A DNA stretch of 64,000 nt from Lysobacterales bacterium. Its GTDB lineage: Bacteria; Pseudomonadota; Gammaproteobacteria; Xanthomonadales; SZUA-36. Of the stretch, positions 9,301 to 18,824 are shown piece by piece (the stretch's first letter is position 1; the number at the start of each line of letters is the position of its first letter). The stretch is from assembly GCA_021648125.1 (NCBI GenBank), contig JAKITK010000003.1, forward strand, positions 1 through 64,000, in the 5' to 3' direction. A program made the translations under genes and the position numbers. The notes under the pieces were generated by a model, which saw only the letters and a program-made list of their open reading frames with translations, made no database searches and had not been told where the DNA came from.

Positions 9301-10114
9301 CTTCAGTAAAAAAATGCGCATCGGGAGTTCTGGTTTGTGGAACGTTTGAGCCCCAAGCAATGATGTAGGATGAGTTATACCAATCAGCACTTTCGGGCAC
9401 ATCGGTTTGCTCACCCCATACTTGTGGGGACGCAGGTGGTAAATCACAGTACCAATCATAAAAACTTAGGCATACTCCTCCAATCAAGGATAGATAACGG
9501 CTGCCGGCAGCATAAGAAACCATACTCATGGCCGGAATGGGTGAAAATCCAGAAATTCTATCAGGGCCATACTGCTTGATTGTATAGACATTAGAGGCTG
9601 TAATTATTTCATTAACCTCCTCCCAGTCACCGCGAACAAAGCCGCCTAGACCGCGAATTGACTTGTATGATTTACACGACTTTTCATTGCTCATGATAGA
9701 GCCCCAAGCATCTACTGGATCTGAGTGCTGCAGTTTTGCCTGTCTCCATAAACGCAATAAACGACTGCGTATCATTGGGTATTTAAGCCGTGTAGCACTG
9801 TATAGATACCAGGAATAACTGGCACCGCGCGCACATCCTCGCGGCTCATGGTTGGGTAAATCATCGCGAGTACGGGGGTAATCTGTTTGCTGAGTTTCCC
9901 AGGTTACCAAACCTCGTTTCACATATATTTTCCAACTACACGAGCCGGTACAGTTAACCCCATGAGTAGAGCGCACTACTTTGTCGTGCGCCCAACGGTC
10001 GCGGTAAACCCGCTCCCAGTCACGACTCTCATCGGTGGTTATACCGTGTCCAGATGAAAACTCTTCTGGCTTTTGTTTTGTGAAGTAGCTTAATCTATCT
10101 AAAAAATGGCTCAT
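6356..10114 (-). CDS. narG: Respiratory nitrate reductase alpha subunit (Mo-bis-MGD)
   Basis: This 1252-residue subunit (E. coli 1247) is the site where nitrate is reduced to nitrite. The N-terminal [4Fe-4S] ligands His51, Cys55, Cys59 and Cys94 (HGVNCTGSC, RGCARGAS) match E. coli spacing. The WGSNVPQTRTPDAHF segment contains the aspartate that coordinates molybdenum. The N-terminus (MSHFLDRLSYF) is the NarJ-binding type and lacks a twin-arginine signal, so this is the cytoplasm-facing Nar and not Nap. It starts 208 bp after narK2; that gap is filled almost wholly by a palindromic element. Confidence 0.98.
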   Translation of the reverse strand: MSHFLDRLSYFTKQKPEEFSSGHGITTDESRDWERVYRDRWAHDKVVRSTHGVNCTGSCSWKIYVKRGLVTWETQQTDYPRTRDDLPNHEPRGCARGASYSWYLYSATRLKYPMIRSRLLRLWRQAKLQHSDPVDAWGSIMSNEKSCKSYKSIRGLGGFVRGDWEEVNEIITASNVYTIKQYGPDRISGFSPIPAMSMVSYAAGSRYLSLIGGVCLSFYDWYCDLPPASPQVWGEQTDVPESADWYNSSYIIAWGSNVPQTRTPDAHFFTEVRYKGTKTVAVTPDYSEVAKLCDQWLPARQGTDAALAMAMGHVILSEFHRDNPSKYFDEYCRTYTDMPFLIRLDEHESGYVASRTLRASDIDGLDADEKAEWQSILIDEHSNKLVVPNGTVGSRWNSVKGKWNLENKNVADGSEILPLKSLLDEHDEVLEVSFPYFASKAHDQEIFKHTNHEEIIKHKIPVRKIQTKDGEKYVATVFDLMMANYGVDQGLGDDNCAESYDDDKPYTPAWQQQITGVDKYTVIQIAREFADNANKTQGRSMVILGAAINHWYNMDMNYRGIINMLMMCGCIGKSGGGWAHYVGQEKLRPQTGWLPLAFGLDWSKPPRQMNSTSFFYNHSNQWRYEKLSVDEILSPLADKKEWSNYSLIDCNVRSERMGWLPSAPQFEQNPLELSKQAKEQGKNTIEYVLEQLKSKDLAFSCEDPDNPKNFPRNMFIWRSNILGSSGKGHEYMLRHLLGTQNAVMSQDIEETGEQLPSEVKWHDTAPEGKLDLVVTLDFRMSTTCLYSDIVLPTATWYEKNDLNTSDMHPFIHPLSRAVDPAWESKSDWEIFKGLAEKFSEVCEGHLGIEKDLVTVPILHDTPGELAQALDVKEWNKGECEMIPGQTMPLLVEVERDYPNTYKKFTSLGPLLEKSGNGGKGISWDTKEEVELLAKLNRTVRAEGISKGRPRIDSDIDACEVVLSLAPETNGKVAVKAWQALGVLTGRDHTHLAKPKEDEKIRFRDLQAQPRKIISSPTWSGLEDEHVSYNACYTNIHELIPWRTLTGRQHFYQDHKWLRDFGEGFCVYKPPVNTRTITPIQKLKSNGNKEVVLNWITPHQKWGIHSTYSENLLMLTLSRGGPVVWVSEIDARKMDVVDNDWIELFNVNGAIAARAVVSQRVPEGMSMMYHAQEKIINTPVAETSGMRGGIHNSVTRAVVKPTHMVGGYAQLSYGFNYYGTVGSNRDEFVIVRKMKEIEWKEKALNESAAEYTK

Positions 10115-10145
10115 ATTATCTTTCTCGGTAGTTGTTATATATCAA

Positions 10146-10305
10146 GGGCATCTCTATTAATTCTGGATGTGTCAGATTGAGATTCAAAATTCTCCGGTTC
10201 AAGGCATGAAATGCAGGTAATAGCTTGCTATTGGCAAGTTTCATAACGCAGAAACGGTGAATTTTGGACTCAAGATGCGCGTTCATTGAATTAATAGAGG
10301 TGCCC
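10146..10305. mobile_element. MITE-like imperfect palindrome between narK2 and narG
   Basis: A 160-bp element has long inverted arms. The outer 18 bp match with one difference (GGGCA[T/C]CTCTATTAATTC), and diverged complementarity continues for about 55 bp per arm to a central hairpin (AATAGC-TT-GCTATT). Flanks are TCAA (10142-10145) and TCAG (10306-10309), a possible 4-bp target duplication with one change. Its ends resemble those of the element between sdhA and sdhB. No transposase is encoded. If transcribed it would form a large stem-loop between the transporter and reductase messages. Confidence 0.65.
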
Positions 10306-10322
10306 TCAGGTATGTTTGTCTA

Positions 10323-11939
10323 TCAGGGATTCTGAAACTCTGCCTTAGGGCCTAAATAAAACCACCAATTCAAAATCAGGCAGATGCCGTAAAAAGCCGT
10401 GAATCCGTACAGCGCATATTCTGGAGTAGATAATTTTATTTGCTCACCCAAAATTATAGGTATCCAAAATGCCCCGTACGCACCAATGGCAGAAGTCCAA
10501 CCCAATACTGGGCCGGTTTGCTCACGATTAAAAATAACTGCAATAGTTTTGAATGTAGATCCATTGCCAACCCCAGTTGCCGCAAACAGAACTAAAAAGA
10601 GCAGGAAGAATGGCAAGAAGTATTGTTCCGGAGTGGCACTAACATAGGCTTGCTGCATAAAGTAGGCAACACCAAGCGCGCTAATAATCATTACGATAGC
10701 AACATACTGGGTAACTTTGGCCCCACCCATCTTATCTGCCAGAATACCGCCAACAGGTCTTATCAAGGCACCGATAAAAGGGCCCATCCATGCGTACATT
10801 AATGCACTTGGCCCATTAAAATTAATCGTGTCGTGCGTCATCACACCATCAACTAGGATATGCTGGAATCCAAAAATTACTTTAATAGCTAATGCAAAAC
10901 CTGCAGAAAAGCCAATAAAGGAACCGAAAGTCATGACATAGATAACGGTCATTACCCAAGTATGTTTGTTCCCAAATATCTTATACTGCCGGCTTAAATT
11001 CCTGCCTATTGAGCCTGGGATAATCTTAAGTAGTCCCACAGTAAGAACGACTACAATCGGTAGCACAATAAATTTATTAAGCTCCAGGCCAGAGCCACCG
11101 GTATTTGCGGGTAGTAGCAACCACAAGCCAAAAGCGGCAGTAATTAGGCCAATACTCAGCATGAACAGAATTTTCCCAAAAGCCGCAATCGGCGAGCCAA
11201 CATTCGGCGAGACATGTTCATCGGCTATGTTATTTGTGCCAAACCAAATAACAAACACCAGCGGCAGCAGAATTAACATCCATACAAAACCTGCATTCTG
11301 GATATAGGTTTCAGTGCCAATCTCGATTTTGCCAATTAATGTACCGCTGGTGTTTTGTAGCACTAACGAATCACCACCTAGTGCTCCAAATAAGGCAAAT
11401 GTCATTACCAAAGGCACTAAAATTTGCATGGTGGTCACACCAAAGTTGCCTAGGCCAGCATTCATTCCTAGTGAATAACCTTGTATTTTCTTAGGGTAGA
11501 AGTAACTGATATTAGACATTGAGGAGGCAAAATTGCCGCCACCAAAGCCGCTAAGTAACGCCCACAATTGGAATTGCCACAAGGGTGTATCTGGGTTAGA
11601 TAATGCAAAACCCGCACCTAATGCAGGAATCATCAGCAATGCTGTGGTAATAAAAAGAGTGTTTCGACCGCCAGCAATGCGGATGAAAAATGTACTGGGG
11701 ATTCTTAAAGTAGCGCCTGATAAACCCGCTATAGCCATTAGGGTAAATAATTCCGCATGCTCAAACGGAAAGCCTAGATTCATCATTTGAACAGTGATGA
11801 TTCCCCAATATAACCATATGGCAAAACCACATAACAGCGCGGGAATCGAAATCCATAAATTTCGAGTGGCAATTTTTTTGCCTTCCGACAACCACTGCTG
11901 TTCATCTTCAGGGTTCCAGTTAATTAAGTCCTTAGCCAT
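10323..11939 (-). CDS. narK2: Nitrate/nitrite MFS transporter, NarK2 type
   Basis: This 538-residue polytopic protein of the nitrate-nitrite porter family has 12 or more membrane segments. It carries the nitrate signature GLGNFGVTTMQILVP in the first half and a second glycine-rich signature (GATGVGNGSTFKTI) in the second half. Length and loops fit the type II nitrate/nitrite antiporter, which exports nitrite in exchange for nitrate. It follows narK1 by 27 bp, as in the Pseudomonas narK1K2GHJI operon. The assignment of antiporter versus symporter role is inferred from family and order. Confidence 0.93.
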   Translation of the reverse strand: MAKDLINWNPEDEQQWLSEGKKIATRNLWISIPALLCGFAIWLYWGIITVQMMNLGFPFEHAELFTLMAIAGLSGATLRIPSTFFIRIAGGRNTLFITTALLMIPALGAGFALSNPDTPLWQFQLWALLSGFGGGNFASSMSNISYFYPKKIQGYSLGMNAGLGNFGVTTMQILVPLVMTFALFGALGGDSLVLQNTSGTLIGKIEIGTETYIQNAGFVWMLILLPLVFVIWFGTNNIADEHVSPNVGSPIAAFGKILFMLSIGLITAAFGLWLLLPANTGGSGLELNKFIVLPIVVVLTVGLLKIIPGSIGRNLSRQYKIFGNKHTWVMTVIYVMTFGSFIGFSAGFALAIKVIFGFQHILVDGVMTHDTINFNGPSALMYAWMGPFIGALIRPVGGILADKMGGAKVTQYVAIVMIISALGVAYFMQQAYVSATPEQYFLPFFLLFLVLFAATGVGNGSTFKTIAVIFNREQTGPVLGWTSAIGAYGAFWIPIILGEQIKLSTPEYALYGFTAFYGICLILNWWFYLGPKAEFQNP

Positions 11940-11966
11940 TTATACGATCCTAGTTGGTTTATATAA

Positions 11967-13274
11967 TTATTTAATATTGCGCAATTCAGGCAAAAATCCT
12001 GGCTCCGCCAGATCTGGGTGAACTTCTTTTTCTGCTTGGCGTATAGAAAAGTGCATCCAGCCGAGAGCGATCGCAATCAACAAAGATAGCAACATGAAAC
12101 AACTGGTCCAAACGCCAATAATGTCATTCATAATACCAAAAGTTATGGGTAGAAAAAAGCCACCTAAACCACCAATCAAACCTACAATGCCACCCACTGA
12201 GCCTACATTTTCCGGGAAATAATGGGGTATATGCTTGAAAACGGCGGCCTTACCTAAAGACATAAAAAACCCAAGCACAACGCTAAGACTGATGAACATC
12301 CACAGGGGGATGGTAATATTGAATTCAATTTGCCCCTCTATGCCAGCAACAGAGTAGTCAGTAGCCGGGTATGACATGATTACAGTGCTTATCAAGGCGA
12401 CAATAAAAGTCCAGTACATAACTTTGCGTGCACCCACTTTGTCGGACAGCCAGCCACCATAGGCTCTGAAAACCGAGCCTGGTAAGGCGAAAACTGCTGC
12501 TAATAAGCCCGCTGTAGCCAACTCCAGCCCATAGGCTCCCATATAATAGCGAGGCAACCACAAAGCCAGAGCAACATAGGCGCCAAAGACAAAAAAGTAA
12601 TATAAGGAAAACCGCCAAACCATTAAATTCTTTAACGGTTTTAGTTGTTCGGTGAATGATTTTACCGGTCTGTTTTTATCTCTATGAGCAGGCTCGGTTT
12701 TTGAAAACAGGAAAAACAAAATAGCCGTTGTTATCAATATACCAGCATAAACCAATACCACTTGTCGCCACTCGCCGCCCATTGCTATTAGCAAAATTGG
12801 CGCGGCAAAGTTAGTGACTGCCGCGCCCACATTTCCGACGCCAAATATCCCCAAGGCTGTACCCTGTTTATTATTTGGATACCATGCCGAGACATAGGTC
12901 ACACCAACTGCAAAAGAGCCTCCAGCCAAACCTAAGCCTAAGGCACCTAACAGGTACATTTCATAAGAGTTTGCTAGGGTTAAGAAAAGTGCTGCAACTG
13001 CGGTAGTTAGCATTTGTAAGACAAAAACTAGCCGCCCGCCGTATTGATCAGCCCAAATACCTAGAAATAACCGGCTTATTGAGCCCGTTAATATTGGTGT
13101 TGCCACCAAAATACCAAACTGGGTGTCGTTTAAGCCCAGTTCGGCTTTGATTTTGATACCAATTATGGAAAATATCGTCCATACTGCAAAACACACAGTA
13201 AACGCAAGTGTGCTGGATATTAATGCTCTATTTTGGTCGCTTTTTGTTACATTTTCCAGGTTCTTGATTACCAC
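11967..13274 (-). CDS. narK1: Nitrate MFS transporter, NarK1 type
   Basis: This 435-residue major-facilitator protein has about 12 membrane segments. Nitrate signatures include GIFGVGNVGAAVTNF in the first half and VGSVGGIVGLIGGLGGFFL in the second. The shorter length is typical of type I NarK, thought to be a nitrate/proton symporter that starts uptake. The start is GTG with GGGAG about 10 bases upstream. It is the first gene of the nar operon, about 60 nt after the predicted FNR-dependent transcription start. Confidence 0.92.
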   Translation of the reverse strand: MVIKNLENVTKSDQNRALISSTLAFTVCFAVWTIFSIIGIKIKAELGLNDTQFGILVATPILTGSISRLFLGIWADQYGGRLVFVLQMLTTAVAALFLTLANSYEMYLLGALGLGLAGGSFAVGVTYVSAWYPNNKQGTALGIFGVGNVGAAVTNFAAPILLIAMGGEWRQVVLVYAGILITTAILFFLFSKTEPAHRDKNRPVKSFTEQLKPLKNLMVWRFSLYYFFVFGAYVALALWLPRYYMGAYGLELATAGLLAAVFALPGSVFRAYGGWLSDKVGARKVMYWTFIVALISTVIMSYPATDYSVAGIEGQIEFNITIPLWMFISLSVVLGFFMSLGKAAVFKHIPHYFPENVGSVGGIVGLIGGLGGFFLPITFGIMNDIIGVWTSCFMLLSLLIAIALGWMHFSIRQAEKEVHPDLAEPGFLPELRNIK

Positions 13275-13332
13275 TGCACGGTCACTCCCAGCTTATATAT
13301 ACAGGTCTCAATACCTGAATCATCAAAGCTTA

Positions 13333-13381
13333 AAGCGTTATTATACGAATCTCACTGGTAGACTAAATTGACCAAGATCAG
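13333..13381 (-). promoter_or_regulatory. FNR/ANR-type promoter of the nar operon
   Basis: On the minus strand a perfect TATAAT lies at 13345-13340, placing the transcription start near 13333. The dyad TTGAC-CAAG-ATCAG (plus strand 13368-13381) matches the FNR consensus TTGAT-N4-ATCAA at 8 of 10 positions, and its centre falls at -41.5. That spacing is the classic class II FNR activation position. No good -35 is needed or seen. A small inverted repeat (caggt...acctg) lies in the untranslated leader near 13303-13318. Confidence 0.75.
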
Positions 13382-13424
13382 GTGAATACCCGATTTTCTA
13401 TATTTCCAAATGAAGCCAAGTCGG

Positions 13425-14891
13425 TTATTTTTCGGGGCTGATTGCCGGATCCTCATATTTTTTTATAAAGTCATCCCCTGAAAATATACTTAGTTGCTGC
13501 TTTTTCAAAAAATCCAAGCCCTGCAAATAGGGTTTTGGAAAATTACCGCCTACATAAGCCCTCTGTGGAACTTTTTCAAGCGCGCCATTGGCGTTACTTT
13601 CCATTATTTGGGATAGCTCCACAATCCCTTCCCTAATAAACGGGGATGCCTTCCACCCCTTAGTTGCCGAGAAAATTTGGCTGCCTATAACTACTAAAGA
13701 GAACACTCCAATTAATACAACTTTTGTTCGCACAAAATCAGATTTTACCGCCACATAGCACCATATCCATATCACCCCGATTGGAGCCAATACATAATTC
13801 AAGTAGTGTCTCGGAAAGACTGCACTTACGGCCTGCATTTCAGGATCAAATCGAAACACGGCTGCTCCAGCAGCCATTAAAATAGCCGTTATGATAAATA
13901 TCGCGGGTAAAATAGTTTCGTTGAACAAGCCACTGCGAGCATAAACAAATAAACTCACTATATATAGCCCCAGAACCCCCACCCCAAGAACAGTTACTAA
14001 TGATTCATTTACGCTATTTTCGGTCATTATCGCTGCAATATTGACCCATACTGACAAAAGACTTATACCAATATAAAACAGATATTCCTTAAAATAACTG
14101 ACATTACCAAGAATCTCTATCCAAGCAGAGGGAACACTATATTTATCGCCACTTATTACCATTTCATAAAATATGGTTTGAGCCAACACTGCAACGACTA
14201 TTAAACCGACCATATATACCGAATTGATATTTCTTTTAATTATGGCCTGCATAAATACTACAATACAAGTTGCCATGATAAACAATAGTGCTGCGTTGCC
14301 AAAGGTTATCAGAAATAATACAAGTGATATAGATAAAAACACCCAGTTTCGGAATATGGGTGGTTGTCTTACTCCGGTATTCACTACTCTAGCTACACTG
14401 ACCGCAAAAAACAAAAAGACATATACCAAAGTCACTAAAGACCATACATAGACAACTCGACTGGTTAAGCTGAACAGAAATAATGCAATAAGAAATAGAG
14501 CTAGATAAAAATAAGTACTATCTTTATCATCACCAAAAGACTTCTTTATTAACTTTGCGAGCTGTAAAAACACAGCCATTGAGACTATTACGGAAAATAA
14601 TGCCTCATAGTCCATCCTTAAGCCAAACAACTCAGAATTTGCTATGAAAAGTAAAGCTACCAAAGGCTGAGGATGATGATCTGCCCACAACATCTGCCAT
14701 TGAAAGCTGCCTTCATACCAGGGTACAAGAAATAACTGAATGAATCGCCAACCATCTGATTTGACCAGCGGTATTGCATTGTAATATGTAAACAACACAA
14801 CATTCAGGAAAAGTATACTCACGCTTATGGCTAATATTGCCAATTTTATTCTTTTAGTATCCCTTATCGGAATAGAGTGAGGAAATTTCAT
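13425..14891 (-). CDS. Polytopic inner-membrane protein of unknown function
   Basis: This 488-residue protein has an N-terminal membrane segment (about 18-37), a large polar loop with WADHHPQPLVALLF, then about ten more membrane segments and a 60-residue soluble tail. The loop after the first segment and the overall plan resemble GT-C glycosyltransferase-like or O-antigen-related membrane proteins, but I see no diagnostic metal-binding motif. Start ATG 14891 has AAGGAGG about 15-20 bases upstream, rather distant. It reads toward narK1, and the nar promoter lies in the gap between them. Confidence 0.6.
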   Translation of the reverse strand: MKFPHSIPIRDTKRIKLAILAISVSILFLNVVLFTYYNAIPLVKSDGWRFIQLFLVPWYEGSFQWQMLWADHHPQPLVALLFIANSELFGLRMDYEALFSVIVSMAVFLQLAKLIKKSFGDDKDSTYFYLALFLIALFLFSLTSRVVYVWSLVTLVYVFLFFAVSVARVVNTGVRQPPIFRNWVFLSISLVLFLITFGNAALLFIMATCIVVFMQAIIKRNINSVYMVGLIVVAVLAQTIFYEMVISGDKYSVPSAWIEILGNVSYFKEYLFYIGISLLSVWVNIAAIMTENSVNESLVTVLGVGVLGLYIVSLFVYARSGLFNETILPAIFIITAILMAAGAAVFRFDPEMQAVSAVFPRHYLNYVLAPIGVIWIWCYVAVKSDFVRTKVVLIGVFSLVVIGSQIFSATKGWKASPFIREGIVELSQIMESNANGALEKVPQRAYVGGNFPKPYLQGLDFLKKQQLSIFSGDDFIKKYEDPAISPEK

Positions 14892-15300
14892 TTCAAGAGC
14901 CCCTTAAGGAGGTGAATGGTAGATATATTTTGTGGCAGCCACACAAGCGAGTAATTATTTTTAACCAACATTAAATTCAGATGATGATATGTATCATTCG
15001 CGCTATTGTCAAACTTAGCTGGCTTTAGTGAATTCAGAATGATTTACTCAAAAATATCAGTAAAAACCAGTTTTTTATGGTTACGTACATATATTAGACT
15101 GACTTCGATAACAGTTGCAGGCTGTATTCGTATCTTTTATACGAAAAACCGAATCAGTATAAAATGGAAATGAAGGAATTAAAAGAAGTTACGTAATTGG
15201 GTTGTGACAAATACCTTGACCAGGTCAGTCCCCTATTACTTCATACATACTAGGTCTTTTGTTACAATGGGCTTCCATTTTTCAGAAAGATACCCACACC
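14892..15300. promoter_or_regulatory. Divergent intergenic region with yaaA promoter
   Basis: The gap separates the leftward membrane-protein gene from rightward yaaA. A candidate yaaA promoter is TTCATA (15240-15245), 17 bp, TACAAT (15263-15268). A 7-bp stem hairpin (ttcgtat/atacgaa) lies at 15127-15145. No small gene is convincing. Confidence 0.4.
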
Positions 15301-16068
15301 ATGCTACTTGTTATCTCGCCCGCCAAAACCCTCGATTACACTAGCCCGGTTCAAACCAAGCTATCCAGTCAAGCGAGCTTTCTCGATGATTCTGAATTAT
15401 TAATCGGCTACATGCGCCAATTTTCACCCGAAAAAATCAGCGAACTCATGAAAGTTAGTACAAAAATCGCCGAGCTTAACTTTGACCGCTACCAAAACTG
15501 GGATAAAGACTTTAATAAAGCCGATGCGAAACAAGCACTGCTGGCGTTTAAGGGCGGGGTATATCTGGGGCTAGATACCGACTCTTTTAGCGCAGCTGAT
15601 TTTAACTTTGCTCAGCAACACTTGCGGATTATTTCAGGCTTATATGGCTTGCTACGACCACTGGATTTAATCTTGGCCTACCGTTTGGAAATGGGTACTA
15701 AATTAAGCACAGATCGAGGTAGTAATTTATATGAATTCTGGGGTTCAAGCATTACTCAAAGCTTAAATGCGCAACTACAAGAAATTAACTCTCAGTATTT
15801 AATAAACTTAGCATCGAACGAGTATTTTAAAGCGCTAAAACCCAAAGAACTTAATGGTGAAATCATTACCCCGGCTTTCAAAGAATATAAAAACGGCGAG
15901 TATAAAATGATTGGCGTATATGCGAAAAAAGCCAGAGGCTTACTCAGTCGCTATATTATCCAACACCAGTTAAATGAACCGGAAGATATTAAATCCTTTG
16001 ATCATGATGGCTATAAATTCAGCCAGAAATTATCGCAAGGGAATACTTGGGTGTTTGCTCGCAAGTAA
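15301..16068 (+). CDS. yaaA: YaaA-family peroxide stress protein (DUF328)
   Basis: This 255-residue protein starts MLLVISPAKTLDY, the hallmark N-terminus of YaaA, so ATG 15301 is chosen over the in-frame upstream ATG at 15259. Other family motifs are KISELMKVSTKIAELN, AFKGGVYLGLD, SGLYGLLRPLD and the C-terminal KKARGLLSRYII. E. coli YaaA (258 residues) limits iron-driven DNA damage during hydrogen peroxide stress, and the fold can bind DNA. It stands alone and ends 26 bp before a convergent gene. Confidence 0.95.
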   Translation: MLLVISPAKTLDYTSPVQTKLSSQASFLDDSELLIGYMRQFSPEKISELMKVSTKIAELNFDRYQNWDKDFNKADAKQALLAFKGGVYLGLDTDSFSAADFNFAQQHLRIISGLYGLLRPLDLILAYRLEMGTKLSTDRGSNLYEFWGSSITQSLNAQLQEINSQYLINLASNEYFKALKPKELNGEIITPAFKEYKNGEYKMIGVYAKKARGLLSRYIIQHQLNEPEDIKSFDHDGYKFSQKLSQGNTWVFARK

Positions 16069-16094
16069 TGTTTTCCCGCGCGGCAGGTGTTTAT

Positions 16095-16982
16095 TTAGCT
16101 CATGACTATATATGCCGAGATTGTTGCCCCATTGTAGACACTATGAAATACCATAGGCGCCCAAACTGATTTATATTTAATGTAAAGCCAGCACATAATT
16201 ACTGATAAAATAAAGTATGTGCTAGTAAAAAACATTTGCCAGACCCAGTCGTTTATAACAAATCCGTGTATTATCGAAAAAAGAATTGAGACTATCACCG
16301 TGCCTACCAAGGCATTGTATTTACCAATAAAATACTTTAATAACACCCCGCGAAATAGCAGCTCTTCGATAAATGGCGCTAGGAAAACGACAAGAATAAT
16401 AAGTGCTGGCTTACTCAATGATTCAAGTAAACTTTCAACTTCTGGGAATGGAATAAGTTGCTCTAAGAGACTCACAAGCAAGTATAAAACACCAAATGCA
16501 CTAACTGCTAAACCAGCGGAAACAATAACTGCTCTGCTTCTGCCCTCAGATGGAAAAGAAAATATTTGGCGGAGTATCTTCGCTCGCCAAAGTGCGAACA
16601 GAACAGCAAGAGCCTCGATTATAAGCACGCTGTAAATCAAAATTATAAAAAATAAATCTTTATTTATAATAAATTTGGAGTGGTCTCTATGCGAGGAAAT
16701 CCCGTATGGCTGAAGTATTTCAGTAACGCCACCGCCTAAACTAAGGTTGCCCACGCCAGGCATAGTCTCCCCAAAGCTACGAACGCCTCCCTGACAAACT
16801 ACCGCTCGCCATTGATCACAGGGGATAACTACATCACATCGTTCAGTTTTATCCAGAACTGAATTTATTTTTTCTAGAATTTCGTTTTTTGGTAGCGGGT
16901 CATCACACTGCACAAAGACACTAATAGTTACATGTTGTTCCAATACAGGAATAAATAAGCCGGATATTATTAATAGAGTCAA
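16095..16982 (-). CDS. CPBP-family (CAAX-like) intramembrane protease
   Basis: The C-terminal half has the CPBP/ABI pattern: FIEELLFRGVLLKYF (EExxxR) near residue 210, FSIIHGF and VFHSVYNG, which supply the glutamate, arginine and histidines of this membrane metalloprotease family. Several membrane segments surround them. The N-terminal 100 residues are poorly conserved and contain a periplasm-like loop with cysteines. The start given is TTG 16982. However, the frame stays open upstream to an ATA at 17025-17027 that sits 9 bases after AGGAG (17037-17041) and would add KKFLVNYFIANFFL, a plausible N-terminus. Substrate unknown. Confidence 0.75.
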   Translation of the reverse strand: MTLLIISGLFIPVLEQHVTISVFVQCDDPLPKNEILEKINSVLDKTERCDVVIPCDQWRAVVCQGGVRSFGETMPGVGNLSLGGGVTEILQPYGISSHRDHSKFIINKDLFFIILIYSVLIIEALAVLFALWRAKILRQIFSFPSEGRSRAVIVSAGLAVSAFGVLYLLVSLLEQLIPFPEVESLLESLSKPALIILVVFLAPFIEELLFRGVLLKYFIGKYNALVGTVIVSILFSIIHGFVINDWVWQMFFTSTYFILSVIMCWLYIKYKSVWAPMVFHSVYNGATISAYIVMS

Positions 16983-17341
16983 TAAAAAAAAATTGGCAAT
17001 AAAATAATTAACTAAGAATTTTTTTATGTTTTGTTACTCCTTTGTTTAAGAAAACACTTTAGAAATATCATCACCTAAGTTACTGATCCTTCAGTATCCT
17101 TAGTTAATGTCTAATCACCCTTAGGGCTCCCTTGGAGAGCAATATACACGAATTACTTTTTGTGGTCAAACTATTGAATATGACATGTTAGTAGCGCACT
17201 ATATAGCGTGCTTTGATAGCGTACTTTGAATAACATTTGATGAGGCGTATTTTTTTATGAACCTTTGCAATATCTGCTCGGAGCAACAGTAAACGTAGGA
17301 AATGGAGTTACGGGACATCCGTTATTTTTCAAGAAAACACT
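16983..17341. repeat. Intergenic region with 13-bp tandem repeat
   Basis: No complete gene is seen. At 17204-17216 and 17217-17229 the unit TAGCGT[G/A]CTTTGA occurs twice in tandem with one change, and a half copy (tagcgcac) lies at 17192-17199. Together they form a partial dyad around tatata. It could be an operator upstream of the CPBP protease gene; this is inference from position only. Confidence 0.45.
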
Positions 17342-18538
<1,197 letters not shown>

Positions 18539-18571
18539 TGATGGCATCTTGTGACTTCTATGGAAACTTAT

Positions 18572-18802
18572 ATGCCCAGCCTAAGCGTGAGAAAATTAGA
18601 TGATGAGACTATTTTGAACTTGCGGATACAAGCCGCCAGACACGGTGTTTCAATGGAAGAAGAAGTTCGTCAAATAATAAAACAAGCCGTCAGCAGACCA
18701 GAAAACCTGGGTGATTTTGCACTTAGCTTGTTTTCTGAAACATATGACAACAAAGACTTTAAGCTTCCGCAGAGAGAGACTAGCTCTGCTCTAAAGTTCT
18801 AA
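18572..18802 (+). CDS. FitA-like ribbon-helix-helix antitoxin
   Basis: This protein of 76 residues starts MPSLSVRKLDDETI and continues LRIQAARHGVSMEEEVRQII, the ribbon-helix-helix signature of FitA/VapB antitoxins. ATG 18572 is preferred over the in-frame GTG 18551 and ATG 18560 because GGAA lies 6 bases before it and family members begin MASLxIRxLDD. It should inhibit the PIN toxin encoded 22 bp downstream and autoregulate the operon. The C-terminal tail (KDFKLPQRETSS) is the likely toxin-binding arm. Confidence 0.85.
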   Translation: MPSLSVRKLDDETILNLRIQAARHGVSMEEEVRQIIKQAVSRPENLGDFALSLFSETYDNKDFKLPQRETSSALKF

Positions 18803-18824
18803 AGTCATATTAGGGATTTATTCA

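Noticed and set aside
10115-10322. Separate strong narG promoter in the narK2-narG gap
   Set aside because: The gap is almost entirely the palindromic element; I see no convincing -35/-10 pair or FNR dyad there.
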